The notes beneath the pieces were generated by a model. The model saw only the letters and a program-made list of their open reading frames with translations, made no database searches and was not told where the DNA came from. DNA of 64,000 nucleotides from RHKX01 sp046330415 (GTDB lineage Bacteria; Actinomycetota; Thermoleophilia; Solirubrobacterales; 70-9). The translations under genes and the position numbers were made by a program. The DNA lies in NCBI GenBank assembly GCA_046330415.1, contig JAXLSW010000010.1, positions 62,001 through 126,000 on the forward strand, given 5' to 3'. Of the stretch, positions 40,550 through 49,704 are shown one piece after another (position 1 is the stretch's first letter; each line of letters starts with the position of its first letter).

Positions 40550-41716
40550 ATGGACCTCCTCGAATACCAGGGAAAGCAGCTCTTCGCCCGCGCCGGCATC
40601 GCCGTGCCGAACGGTGAGCCTGCGATCGACGTCGAGGGGGCCGTCGCGGCCGCCGAGCGCATCGGCTACCCCTGCGTGATCAAGGCCCAGGTCCAGATCG
40701 GTGGCCGCGGCAAGGCCGGCGGCATCAAGGTCGCCAAGGACGTCGACGAGGCGCGCGCCCACGCCGACGCGATCATCGGCATGGACATCCGCGGTCCGCG
40801 CGGCGAGGGCCCGTTCCGCGTCCACGAGGTCTGGATCGAGGAGGCCTCCGACATCGACGCCGAGTACTACGCCTCGATCATCCTCGACCGCTCCGAGAAG
40901 AAGGCCCTCGCAATCCTCTCCCGGATGGGCGGCATGAACGTAGAGGAGATCGCCGAGAACGATCCCGACGCGCTCGTCCAGCGCCACATCGATCCTCGCA
41001 CCGGCCTCTCGACCGATGAGGCTGCCCAGTTGGCCGTCGACGCCGGCATCGACGAGGACGTCGTCGACGGGGTCGCCGAGATCCTGGTCAAGCTCGCCGA
41101 GGCGTTCGACACCTTCGACGCGACGCTGATCGAGGTCAACCCGCTGATCGTCACCGCCTCGCGCGACGTCGTCGCGCTCGACGCCAAGGTCACGATCGAC
41201 AACGCCGCGCTCTTCCGCCACGAGGACATCGCCGGCTTCGAGAACCCCCACGACGACGACCCGCAGGAGCGGATGGCGAAGGAGAAGGGCCTCACCTACG
41301 TGAAGCTCGACGGCAACGTCGGCATCCTCGGCAACGGCGCCGGGCTCTGCATGTCGACGCTCGACGTCGTCGCCAACGCCGGCGGCTCCCCGGCCAACTT
41401 CCTGGACGCCGGCGGCGGCTCGAAGGCCGACGCCATCGTCGACGCGCTCGAGGTCATCACCTCCGACGAGAAGGTCACCGCGGTGCTGTTCAACATCTTC
41501 GGCGGGATCACCCGCTGCGACGAGGTCGCGAAGGGGATCATCGAGGCCTACTCGCGCGTCGACATGGACGTGCCGTTGGTCGTCCGCCTCGACGGGACGA
41601 ACTCCGAGGAGGGCCTGCGGCTGCTCGAGGAGGCGAACCTGGACGGGCTCGAGGTCAACGGGACGATGCTCGGCGCCGCCGAGCGCGTCGTCGAGCTCGC
41701 GGGAGGCGCTTCCTGA
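40550..41716 (+). CDS. sucC: Succinate-CoA ligase, beta subunit
   Basis: A 388-residue ATP-grasp subunit of the citric-cycle enzyme that makes ATP or GTP from succinyl-CoA. MDLLEYQGKQLFARAGI opens it, KAQVQIGGRGKAGG carries the nucleotide-binding lysines, IEVNPLIVT holds the Mg-binding residues, and GNGAGLCMSTLD with FNIFGGITRCDEVA form the phosphate and CoA part. The stop overlaps the start of sucD by one base (TGATG). Confidence 0.98.
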   Translation: MDLLEYQGKQLFARAGIAVPNGEPAIDVEGAVAAAERIGYPCVIKAQVQIGGRGKAGGIKVAKDVDEARAHADAIIGMDIRGPRGEGPFRVHEVWIEEASDIDAEYYASIILDRSEKKALAILSRMGGMNVEEIAENDPDALVQRHIDPRTGLSTDEAAQLAVDAGIDEDVVDGVAEILVKLAEAFDTFDATLIEVNPLIVTASRDVVALDAKVTIDNAALFRHEDIAGFENPHDDDPQERMAKEKGLTYVKLDGNVGILGNGAGLCMSTLDVVANAGGSPANFLDAGGGSKADAIVDALEVITSDEKVTAVLFNIFGGITRCDEVAKGIIEAYSRVDMDVPLVVRLDGTNSEEGLRLLEEANLDGLEVNGTMLGAAERVVELAGGAS

Positions 41717-42588
41717 TGTCGATCATCGTCGGTGAGGACACCAAACTCGTCGTCAGCGGCCTTACCGGCCGCGAGGGCTCCTTCCACGGGCTCCGCAACC
41801 GCGACTACGGGACCGACCTGGTCGCCGGCGTCAACCCGAAGAAGGGCGGCGAGGACGTCGACGGCGTGCCGATCGTCGCCACCATCAAGGAGGCGGTCGA
41901 CGACCTCGGCGCCAACACCTCGATGATCTTCGTCCCGGCTCGCTTCGCGGCCGCCGCGATCGACGAGGCCGTCGACGCGGGCATCGAGACCGTCGTCGCG
42001 ATCACCGAGGGCATCCCGGTCCACGACATGCTCAAGACCTACTGGAAGGTCAAGGACGCGGGCGTGCGGCTGATCGGCCCCAACTGCCCGGGCGCGCTCT
42101 CGCCCGGCAAGGCCAACGTCGGGATCATCCCGGCCCAGTTCTTCGACAGAGGGAGCATCGGCGTCGTCTCCAAGTCGGGCACCCTGACCTACCAGATCGG
42201 CAACGAGCTCAAGCAGGCGGGCCTCGGCAACTCCTCGATCGTCGGCATCGGCGGCGACCCGATCGTCGGCTCCGACTTCATCGACATCCTCGAGCTCTAC
42301 GAGAACGACCCCGAGACCGAGCTGATCGTCCTCGTCGGCGAGATCGGCGGCGACGCCGAGGAGCGCGCGGCCGACTACATCGCCGAGAACGTGACCAAGC
42401 CGGTCGTCGCCTACATCGCCGGCTTCACCGCCCCTCCCGGCAAGCAGATGGGCCACGCCGGGGCGATCATCTCCGGCTCCTCCGGGACGGCCGAGGCGAA
42501 GAAGAAGGCCTTCGAGGCCAAGGGCGTGCAGGTCGGGCGCTCGCCGAGCGAGGCAGCGGCGATCGCTGCCGAGATCGTCAACTCCTAG
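41716..42588 (+). CDS. sucD: Succinate-CoA ligase, alpha subunit
   Basis: A 290-residue CoA-binding subunit partnered with SucC. The CoA site is VSGLTGREGSFHGL, VGIIP follows GPNCPGALSPGKAN, and the phosphorylated histidine lies in KQMGHAGAIISGSSGTA. GIGGDPIVGSDFIDIL and LVGEIGGDAEE are typical. It starts with ATG 41716 directly at the end of sucC. Confidence 0.98.
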   Translation: MSIIVGEDTKLVVSGLTGREGSFHGLRNRDYGTDLVAGVNPKKGGEDVDGVPIVATIKEAVDDLGANTSMIFVPARFAAAAIDEAVDAGIETVVAITEGIPVHDMLKTYWKVKDAGVRLIGPNCPGALSPGKANVGIIPAQFFDRGSIGVVSKSGTLTYQIGNELKQAGLGNSSIVGIGGDPIVGSDFIDILELYENDPETELIVLVGEIGGDAEERAADYIAENVTKPVVAYIAGFTAPPGKQMGHAGAIISGSSGTAEAKKKAFEAKGVQVGRSPSEAAAIAAEIVNS

Positions 42589-42703
42589 CCAGGACTCCCA
42601 ATCCGGCTTTGACAGCGGGGCTGGCTGAAGTAGTCGCGGCGTAGCTCGGCGAATCAGTGCTGGCACGGTTGCCCCGGCGCTGGTGACCGGACATGATGCG
42701 CCG

Positions 42704-44700
42704 ATGTCGGGGCGGCGCACGCTGATCGTCTGGGGTCTGGTCGGCCTGGTCGCCGTCCTGTTCGCGGGCGCCCTGGCGCTCGACCTCGCGGGCGGGGAGA
42801 CGCGGGACAGCGCCGCGGAGCTGCTGCTCACGATCGCGGTGATCGTCTCGAACCTGGCCGTCGGTGCCGTCCTCGCCCTGCGTCGGCCGGAGAACTCGAT
42901 CGGCTGGATCCTCATCGCCAACGCGGTGTTCGTCACCCTCAACGGGTTCGCCTCCGCGTACGCCGACTACGCCTTCAACGGGGGCCATCCCGATCTGCCG
43001 CTCGCATCGTGGGCCGTCGTCTTCGTGGATCGCAACTGGCCCGCGAACTTCTACGCGGTCACCGCCATCGCCTACGTGTTCCCCGACGGATCGGTGCCGC
43101 CCGAGCGTCGCCGGATGGCGAAGTTCACCGCCGCCTCCTTCGTCCTGCTCCTGATCGCCGCCGTCTTCAGCGCCACCGAGTTCGTGGAGCCGTTCGAAGC
43201 GGTGGCGAACCCGGTGCCGCAGCTACCCGATGCGCTCGCGACGGGCCTCGTCACGGCCGGGATGATCGGCGCGCTGATCGGGATGATCTGGGTCGCCTTC
43301 GCGCTGCGGGCACGGCTGCGAGCCGTCACCGGGGAGGAGCGACTGCAGCTGCGATGGCTCAGCTTCGCCGCCGCCACCATCCCCGCGGTCATCGTCGTCT
43401 GCGTGATCGAGGGGGTGCTGACGGGCAAGACCGAGTGGGCGACGCTGATCTCGCTGGCGATCGCGTTGACCGCGATCCCAGTGGCCATCGGGATCGCGGT
43501 GATGCGCTACCGGCTCTACGAGATCGACCGGGTCATCAACCGCTCGCTCGTCTACTTCGCGCTCTCGGTCGTCCTCGTCGTCGCCTTCGCCGCGGTGTCG
43601 ATCGGCGTGGGCGTGGTGGTCGGGGGCGGCTCGACCGTCCCGACCGCAGCCGCGACATTGGTGGTGGTCCTCGCCTTCAACCCGCTGCGAGGAAGGATCC
43701 AGCGCCAGGTAGACCGTCGCTTCAACCGCGCCCGCTACGAGGGTCTGCGCCGGGTCGAGACCTTCCTCGACGACCTGCGCGCTGGCACCGCCGCTCCCGA
43801 GGCGGTTGAGCGGACGCTCGCCGAGGCGCTCGACGATCCCGAGCTCGAGCTCCTCTACTGGATCTCGCCCGACTCGCCCTACGTCGACACCGGCGGCGTG
43901 CCCCGGTCCCTCGACCTCGCTCCGGGTCGGGTGCCGACGCCGGTAACCCGCGGGCCGCTGCGCCTTGGGACGGTCGTGCACGACCAGCGAGTTGCGGAGC
44001 AGCCCGACCTGCTGGCGAGTGTGGTCGAGGCGGCGGGCCTGGCGATCGAGATCGGGCGGCTGCGCGGAGGTCCGCCAGCGCCTGGCGGAGGTGGAGGAAT
44101 CGCGGGGCGCGGATCGTCGCGGCGACGATCGAGGAGCGGCGGCGCCTGGAGCGTGATCTCCACGACGGTGCCCAGCAGCGCCTCGTCTCGATCGGGCTCG
44201 ACCTACGGCACATCCAGAGCCAGATCGGCGCCGACGAGCGCGAGACCGGGGATGCCCTCGATGGCGTCGTCGACGAGCTCAGCGCCGCGATCGGCGAGCT
44301 TCGGGAGCTCGCGCGCGGCGTGCGCCCGCCGGCGCTCGACGACGGTCTCGCCGCGGCGCTGGAGCAGCTCGGCTCGCGGGCACCGCTGCCCACCCTCGTG
44401 GAGGCGACGCCGGAGCGCGTCGACCCCGATCTCGAAGCGGCCGCCTTTTTCGTCGCCAGCGAGGCGCTGACGAACGCGGCAAAGCATTCCGGCGCGACGC
44501 AGGTCGCCGTCAGCGCGACTCGCGTCGACGACAACCTGGTTCTCGCGGTGACCGACGACGGCGTCGGCGGGGCGTCGCCCGAGGCGGGCTCCGGGCTTGA
44601 GGGGATCGGGGACCGGCTCGCAGCGCTGGGAGGCCGGCTGACCGTCGAGAGCCCGCCGGGAGGGGGGACGAGGGTCCTGGCGGAGCTGCCGTGCGGGTAG
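42704..44700 (+). CDS. Sensor histidine kinase (HisKA_3 type), interrupted by two frameshifts
   Basis: A membrane kinase of about 660 residues after correction. Eight or more membrane helices at the N-terminus (WGLVGLVAVLFAGALALDLA onward, to about 330) are followed by a poorly conserved middle and a NarL-partner kinase core: RRLERDLHDGAQQRLVSIGL with the phosphorylated His, and the ATPase patches ASEALTNAAKHSGA and TDDGVGG and GSGLEGIGDRL. The N-terminal frame is lost near 44066 (CTGCGC|GGAGG) and coherent coding moves to a second and, near 44105 (CGGGGCG), a third frame; each step equals one extra G/C. ATG 42704 is the start. It overlaps the response regulator gene. Confidence 0.85.
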
Positions 44701-45335
44701 TGATCGCCGAAGATCAGGCGCTGCTGCGCGAGGGGATGCGGCGCCTGTTCGAGGACGCGGGCCACGAGGTCGTGGCGAGCGCCGGCGACGCCGATGGGCT
44801 CCGAGCATCGATCGAGGGCATGAGCCCCGAGCTCGCAGTCGTCGACGTGCGGATGCCCCCGACCTTCACCGACGAGGGGCTCCGGCTCGCCGCCTGGATC
44901 CGCGAGGCGCATCCCGAGACGGGGGTCCTCGTCCTCTCCCAGCACGTGGAGACCACCGGCGCCGTCGATCTCGTCTCGCGCGGCGGCTTCGGCTACCTGC
45001 TCAAGGACCGCGTCCTCGACGTCGGCGACTTCCTCGCCGCCGCCGAGCGCGTCGCGGGTGGGGGATCGGCGCTCGACCCGCAGGTCGTCGCGTCGCTGAT
45101 CGGCGGCTCCGACGACGAGCTCGCGGAGCTCAGCGACCGTGAGCGCGAGGTGCTCGCGCTCATGGCCGAGGGGCTGACCAACCGCGGCATCGCCGAGCGC
45201 CTGGTGCTGGCCGAGCGAACCGTCGAGAGCCACGTGCGCAGCGTGCTCGGCAAGCTCGACCTTCCCGAGCGCGAGGGCGAGCATCGTCGCGTCCTCGCGG
45301 TCCTCGCCTACCTCCGCGCTCAGCGCCAGCACTGA
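44691..45335 (+). CDS. NarL/LuxR-family response regulator
   Basis: A 214-residue regulator. The receiver domain opens with MRVVIAEDQALLREGM, has the phosphorylated Asp in VVDVRMPP, and a Lys in LLKDRV. The C-terminal LuxR HTH reads LSDREREVLALMAEGLTNRG then ERTVESHVRSVLGKL. GTG 44691 overlaps the kinase stop by 10 bases, so the two form one two-component system. Targets are unknown; the small secreted and membrane proteins just downstream are candidates. Confidence 0.95.
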   Translation: MRVVIAEDQALLREGMRRLFEDAGHEVVASAGDADGLRASIEGMSPELAVVDVRMPPTFTDEGLRLAAWIREAHPETGVLVLSQHVETTGAVDLVSRGGFGYLLKDRVLDVGDFLAAAERVAGGGSALDPQVVASLIGGSDDELAELSDREREVLALMAEGLTNRGIAERLVLAERTVESHVRSVLGKLDLPEREGEHRRVLAVLAYLRAQRQH

Positions 45336-45450
45336 CTCCGACCTCGGCGCTGGCGCGGTGCCCGATCCGGTGGCCGCCCCGATGTCGGGCCGGCTCCCCC
45401 TTCGTAGGTTCGACCGGAAGTCGAACCCGAGGACCGAGGAGGAACTGGCA

Positions 45451-45732
45451 GTGGAAAGCAGCACACGGACGATCGACGTCGGCCCGGCCGATACCCGACC
45501 CGGCCTCGCCCTGGTCCTCGCGATCCTGGCGGTGCCGGGCTCGACCATGGCCTGGGAGCTACCGGCCGGCGGCTTCTGGATCGGCATGCCGCTGGCGATC
45601 GCCGCGATCGTCCTCGGCCTCAGGGCGCGCCGCGCGCCCGGCGGCTCGGCGATGGCCACCGCCGCGATCGTGATCGCCGGCCTGATGATCGCGATGACGG
45701 TCGTCTGGACCATCGTCGGCGCGCTCTCGTGA
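45451..45732 (+). CDS. Small two-helix membrane protein, DUF4190-like
   Basis: A 93-residue protein with two membrane helices, LALVLAILAVPGSTMAW and ATAAIVIAGLMIAMTVVWTI, linked by a short basic loop (LRARRAPGGSA), as in DUF4190 proteins. GTG 45451 follows GAGGAGGAA at good distance; the longer frame from 45358 lacks a ribosome-binding site. The last four bases overlap the next gene. Confidence 0.75.
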   Translation: MESSTRTIDVGPADTRPGLALVLAILAVPGSTMAWELPAGGFWIGMPLAIAAIVLGLRARRAPGGSAMATAAIVIAGLMIAMTVVWTIVGALS

Positions 45733-46934
45733 GACACCCCGGCAGCCGCGGCGTGGGGCTCATCGCGCTGGCGACGATCGCGATTGCGGGCGCGAGCGCT
45801 GAGGCCGCGAGCGCGGAGACGACGACGTTCTCCTTCACGGGCTCCGAGCAGGTCTTCACGGTGCCCGCGGGGGTCTCGACGGTCCACTTCGCCGCCACCG
45901 GGGGCCGGGGCAACGCCGGCATCGATGGCAGCGACGGTGGTCATCGCGGCACCGCCACGGGCGACCTCGCGGTCACGCCGGGCGAGACGCTCTACGTCCT
46001 CGTCGGCGGCGCCGGTGCTCCCGGCAACGCGCTCTTCGGGCTCCCCGGGGCGGGCGGCTTCAACGGCGGCGCCCGCGGCGCCGCCGGCGGTGGCGGCTAC
46101 GGCGGCGGAGGCGGCGGCGCAACCGACATCCGGACGATCAGCTCGGCGAGCCCGGGACGCCTCGGCTCGCGGCTGCTCGTCGCGGGCGGTGGCGGTGGCG
46201 GCCCGCCGCGAGCGTGGGGCAGCCGGGCGGCGCCGGCGGCAACCTGGCGGGCGCCGGGCTCCTACACCTCGACCTGCGACGGCAGCGTCCTCGACGGCGG
46301 CGGCAAGGGTGGGACCCAGGGCGCCGGTGGGGCAGCGTCAGGCTCCGCGACGCAGCCAGGAGTGCTCGGTGCCGGTGGCCGTGGCGGCGGCAGCGGCGGT
46401 GGCGGCGGCGGTGGCGGCTACTTCGGCGGCGGTGGCGGCTACACCTGCGGCGGCGGGGGCGGAGGCTCCGGCTTCCTCGGCCCGCGCGTGAGCGGAGGCG
46501 CGTTCGGAACGTCGGGCAACGACGTCGACGGCACGATCGACGGATCGGTGGTGCTCACCTATGAGGCCGAGGATCCCGTCGATCCCGTGGACCCGGTCGA
46601 CCCGGTCGACCCCGTGGACCCGGTCGACCCGGTCGATCCCGTGGACCCGGATGACCCCGCGGACCCGAGCGAGCCGAGGACCCGGCTGGACGACCACCCC
46701 GAGCGCCTCCTCAAGAGCAAGGGCAAGGTGCGTGTGAAGTTCCGCTTCTCCGCCGACGTCGACGACGCCACATTCCGATGCGCCCTCGACGACGAGCGCG
46801 CGCAGCCCTGCCGCTCCCCGCAGTCGTACTCGGTGGGCGTGGGCAAGCACGAGTTCGAGGTCGCCGCGACGGCCTCAGGCGAAACCGACGACTCACCCGC
46901 GTCCTTTCGCTTCACGGTGAAGCGAAAGCGCTGA
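45729..46934 (+). CDS. Secreted glycine-rich protein with Val-Asp-Pro repeat and wall domain
   Basis: A 401-residue exported protein. After the signal peptide (GLIALATIAIAGASAEAASA) comes a jelly-roll-like start (TFSFTGSEQVFTVPAGVSTV), then a long Gly-rich region of the kind found in glycine-rich adhesins, a run of about eight VDP units (46576-46650), and a beta domain with two Cys (FRCALDDERAQPC). Between about 46205 and 46258 the Gly-rich logic is lost, yet GQPGGAGGNLAGAG appears in another frame, so two compensating indels are likely. Probably a surface protein. Confidence 0.75.
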   Translation: MRHPGSRGVGLIALATIAIAGASAEAASAETTTFSFTGSEQVFTVPAGVSTVHFAATGGRGNAGIDGSDGGHRGTATGDLAVTPGETLYVLVGGAGAPGNALFGLPGAGGFNGGARGAAGGGGYGGGGGGATDIRTISSASPGRLGSRLLVAGGGGGGPPRAWGSRAAPAATWRAPGSYTSTCDGSVLDGGGKGGTQGAGGAASGSATQPGVLGAGGRGGGSGGGGGGGGYFGGGGGYTCGGGGGGSGFLGPRVSGGAFGTSGNDVDGTIDGSVVLTYEAEDPVDPVDPVDPVDPVDPVDPVDPVDPDDPADPSEPRTRLDDHPERLLKSKGKVRVKFRFSADVDDATFRCALDDERAQPCRSPQSYSVGVGKHEFEVAATASGETDDSPASFRFTVKRKR

Positions 46935-46983
46935 CGCCACCGATCCCTTCTCGCAAGTCGAGTCCAACCAACAGGAGGAAGAG

Positions 46984-47493
46984 ATGAACCCAGCCATCCG
47001 AAGGACCACCAGGAACCGAGCCGCGCTGCTCTGCGCCGCGACAGCTCTGCTGATCCCGGCGTCCGCATCCGCGTCGACCAAGATCTACGGCGGCACCGCG
47101 GCGAACGGTGGTGACGTGGCGATGGACGTGAAGCTGACCAGGAAGGGCGTGCCCAAGCGCATCACGGAGCTCCGCGCCGTCAGCATCCCGGGGACCTGCG
47201 AGATCTCCGGACCGGACATCCCGCTCCACGCCACCCTCCCGGTGAAGATCGACGTCTCCGCCAAGGGGAAGTTCGAGTTCGAGGTGACGGACCCGCAGGG
47301 GAACAAGAGCACCCTCGAGGGCAAGTTCAACAAGTCAGGGACGAAGGCGAGCGGCACATTCATCTACGCGAGCCATTTCGAGGCCGAGGGTCCCTGGCCT
47401 GAGGAGGACTGCACGACCGGCGAGACCGAGTTCACCGTCAAGAAGGGCGGCCCGAACGCGATCGAGCCCACGCCGCAGCCGCGCGCTCGCTGA
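46984..47493 (+). CDS. Secreted protein, first of a tandem paralog pair
   Basis: A 169-residue exported protein with a signal peptide (AALLCAATALLIPASASA) and a beta-rich mature part: DVAMDVKLTRKGVPKRITEL, IPGTCEISG, KFEFEVTD and the end GPWPEEDCTTGE. AGGAGGAAGAG precedes ATG 46984. Its two cysteines are conserved in the next gene, suggesting a disulfide. No family is recognised. Confidence 0.85.
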   Translation: MNPAIRRTTRNRAALLCAATALLIPASASASTKIYGGTAANGGDVAMDVKLTRKGVPKRITELRAVSIPGTCEISGPDIPLHATLPVKIDVSAKGKFEFEVTDPQGNKSTLEGKFNKSGTKASGTFIYASHFEAEGPWPEEDCTTGETEFTVKKGGPNAIEPTPQPRAR

Positions 47494-47585
47494 ACGGACC
47501 GATCGTCCCCGTCCGCGCTTCGGAAGAACCTCAGCCGTTTCTCCGTCCTGTGTCCGATGAGGCAGGTCTCGAAGGAGGTGTACGA

Positions 47586-48074
47586 ATGAAGAAGCGAGCA
47601 GCAGTTGCCGTTGCGATCGTCGCGACGGCCCTGACGGCGGCCGCCCCGGCATCGGCCGAGACGGCCGACTACACGGGCACGGCTGCCATCGGCGGCAGGA
47701 TCACGCTCGAGGTGAAGCTCAGCAACAAGGGCGTGCCGAAGCAGGTCACCGAGATCCGCGCCCGTGATCTCCCGGGGACGTGCGAGATATCCGGGACCAG
47801 CCCGCTCGACGCGCAGCGGACCGTGAAGGTGAAGGTCTCCTCCAAGGGCACCTTCGAGTACGCGACCGAGACGGACGCCTACGGCCAGCAGAGCACGGTC
47901 GAGGGGAAGTTCAGCAAGAACGGCAAGCGCATCACGGGTTCGTTCGTGTACGAGGGGCATTTCCCGGCTGAGGGTCCCTACCCGGAGGAGAACTGCTCGA
48001 CGGGCGAGTCGAAGTACTCCCTGAAGAAGGGTGCCGCCGACCCGATCCCGCACGTACCTCTCCGGATTCGGTGA
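47586..48074 (+). CDS. Secreted protein, second of a tandem paralog pair
   Basis: A 162-residue paralog of the preceding gene, sharing TLEVKLSNKGVPKQVTEIRA, LPGTCEISG, FEYATETD and GPYPEENCSTGESKY. The signal peptide is VAVAIVATALTAAAPASA. GAAGGAGGTG lies just before ATG 47586. The pair is conserved along its length, so it arose by tandem duplication and both copies were kept. Role unknown. Confidence 0.85.
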   Translation: MKKRAAVAVAIVATALTAAAPASAETADYTGTAAIGGRITLEVKLSNKGVPKQVTEIRARDLPGTCEISGTSPLDAQRTVKVKVSSKGTFEYATETDAYGQQSTVEGKFSKNGKRITGSFVYEGHFPAEGPYPEENCSTGESKYSLKKGAADPIPHVPLRIR

Positions 48075-48116
48075 GTCAACGGTCCTCGGCGGGCGGGTTC
48101 GTATACTCGCCCGCCG

Positions 48117-49217
48117 ATGGCTGACGTGATCTCATTCGCCCGCGGCGCCCCGAGCCCCGACCTGCTTCCAGTCGACGCGGTCCGCGCCGCGGCCTCCGCT
48201 GCGCTCGAGAAGGACGCGACCCGCGCGCTCTCCTATGGCACGGGCATCGGCCATCCCGAGCTGTGCTCGTGGGTCGGCCAGCGCCACGGCGGGATCGATC
48301 CCGCCCGGGTGATGGTCACCAACGGCTCGCTCGAGGCGGGATGGTTCGTCTTCAACGCCTTCGCCGGGCCCGGGGACGAGGTGGTCGTCGAGCAACCCTC
48401 CTACGACCGCACGCTGCTCATGCTCGAGAAGATCGGCGTCGACCGCATCGGCGTGCCGCTGGAGTCCGACGGCATCGACGTCGAGGGCATCGAGCAGGCG
48501 CTCGCCGACGGTCACCGGCCGAAGCTCGTCCACGTCATCCCCAACTTCCACAACCCGGCCGGCTGCACGCTCTCGGAGGAGAAGCGCCGGCGCCTGGTGG
48601 AGCTCTCAGCCGAGCACGGATTCGTGATCTTCGAGGACGACCCCTACCGGGAGATCCGCTTCGGTGACGCCGAGGCGCTGCCGACGATGCTCTCGCTCGC
48701 CGAGGGCACCGACGCGCGGGTGATCCACGCCTCCTCCTTCTCCAAGACCGTGAGCCCGGGCGTGCGCGTCGGCTACCTCGTCGGGCCCGAGGCGGAGATC
48801 AAGGCGCTCGCGAAGGGAGCGGGGGAGACCTACATCTCGCCGAACATGCTCGCCGAGTCGATCGTCTTCGAGCTCTGCATCTCCGGCGCCCTCGACGAGA
48901 ACATCGTCAAGGTCAACGCGGCGCTGGCCGAACGGCGCGACGCGGTCGTCCGCGAGCTTCAGAACCAGATCCCGGAGGCCGAGTTCGTGATCCCCGGCGG
49001 CGGTTACTTCCTCTGGCTCGACCTGGCCGAGGGCACCGACGCGGTTGCGCTCGCCGCCGCCGCCAAGGACGAGGGCGTCGCCTTCGTCGCCGGCCCCGAC
49101 TTCATGCTCGAGGGCGGCACCAACAGCCTCCGCCTCTCGTTCGCGAGCGTCCCACCCGGGGACGTTCCCGAGGGCATCTCGCGGATCGCCGCGGCCCTCG
49201 AGAAGCAGCGCTCCTAG
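48117..49217 (+). CDS. PLP-dependent aminotransferase, class I/II
   Basis: A 366-residue fold-type I aminotransferase of the 2-aminoadipate/MocR-like branch: ISFARGAPSPDLLP, LSYGTGIGHPELCSWV, VTNGSLEAG, IPNFHNPAGCTLS, FEDDPYREIRF and the PLP lysine in SSFSKTVSPGVRVGYL. It probably transfers amino groups from a hydrophobic or aromatic amino acid or lysine-path intermediate. ATG 48117. No linked pathway genes are seen. Confidence 0.93.
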   Translation: MADVISFARGAPSPDLLPVDAVRAAASAALEKDATRALSYGTGIGHPELCSWVGQRHGGIDPARVMVTNGSLEAGWFVFNAFAGPGDEVVVEQPSYDRTLLMLEKIGVDRIGVPLESDGIDVEGIEQALADGHRPKLVHVIPNFHNPAGCTLSEEKRRRLVELSAEHGFVIFEDDPYREIRFGDAEALPTMLSLAEGTDARVIHASSFSKTVSPGVRVGYLVGPEAEIKALAKGAGETYISPNMLAESIVFELCISGALDENIVKVNAALAERRDAVVRELQNQIPEAEFVIPGGGYFLWLDLAEGTDAVALAAAAKDEGVAFVAGPDFMLEGGTNSLRLSFASVPPGDVPEGISRIAAALEKQRS

Positions 49218-49287
49218 CCGGGCCCGCCGAGCCGTCGCAGCAGCCACGCACGGGCCTGGTAGGCGCGCCACCTCCCTGCCGCGAGCG

Positions 49288-49458
49288 GACGTGTCACCAA
49301 TAAGCGGGGAATAGCTCCGTTTCCGGGTGACAGGTCCTCGACCCATTCGCCACGGCTGGCGCCGGGGCGACGGGCAGCGAGGGGAGCATGGGAGATCCCG
49401 GTGAGGCCGGCCCTCGCCGGGAGCTCCCCACCTCCCTTCGCTGCCGATCGTGAGATGC
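49288..49458. repeat. Dispersed palindromic repeat, copy B
   Basis: One palindromic unit (49292-49332, TGTCACC ... GGTGACA, with the same GCGGGGAATAGCTCCG core) is followed by the 115-base block that also follows copy A at 7919-8034; most positions agree. It lies in the 487-base gene-free stretch between the aminotransferase and the UPF0104-type protein. Confidence 0.85.
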
Positions 49459-49569
49459 GGGGCGCGCAAACCACGCAGAGCGTGATCGAGGCGCCCCACG
49501 CTCGCAGCGGGGACGCTCAACCACCGACGCCGGGCGCGCAAACCACGTCAGACGTGGTCCATGCGCCCC
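49459..49569. repeat. Two tandem palindromes, GGGCGCGCAAACCACG family
   Basis: Units at 49459-49497 and 49532-49569 share GGGCGCGCAAACCACG and end in GCGCCCC. Outer arms GGGGCGC/GCGCCCC and inner arms CACG/CGTG are separated by unpaired bases. They begin directly after repeat copy B. The rest of the gap, to 49704, has no supported gene. Confidence 0.8.
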
Positions 49570-49704
49570 GCGCTGACGGCGGGAGCGCTCAGGCGGCTGG
49601 GGTACGGAATGCTGCGCCTGCGGACGGCCGCGAGGCCGTCACTCCGGCTTGGGCCGGTCGTGATGCCAGACTTAGGCCCCGTGACGGGAGACGGCGAGGG
49701 CCGG

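Noticed and set aside
46576..46650. Short tandem DNA repeat that might be a CRISPR or minisatellite
   Set aside because: It encodes Val-Asp-Pro units in frame within a surface protein; there are no spacers and no cas genes in the window.
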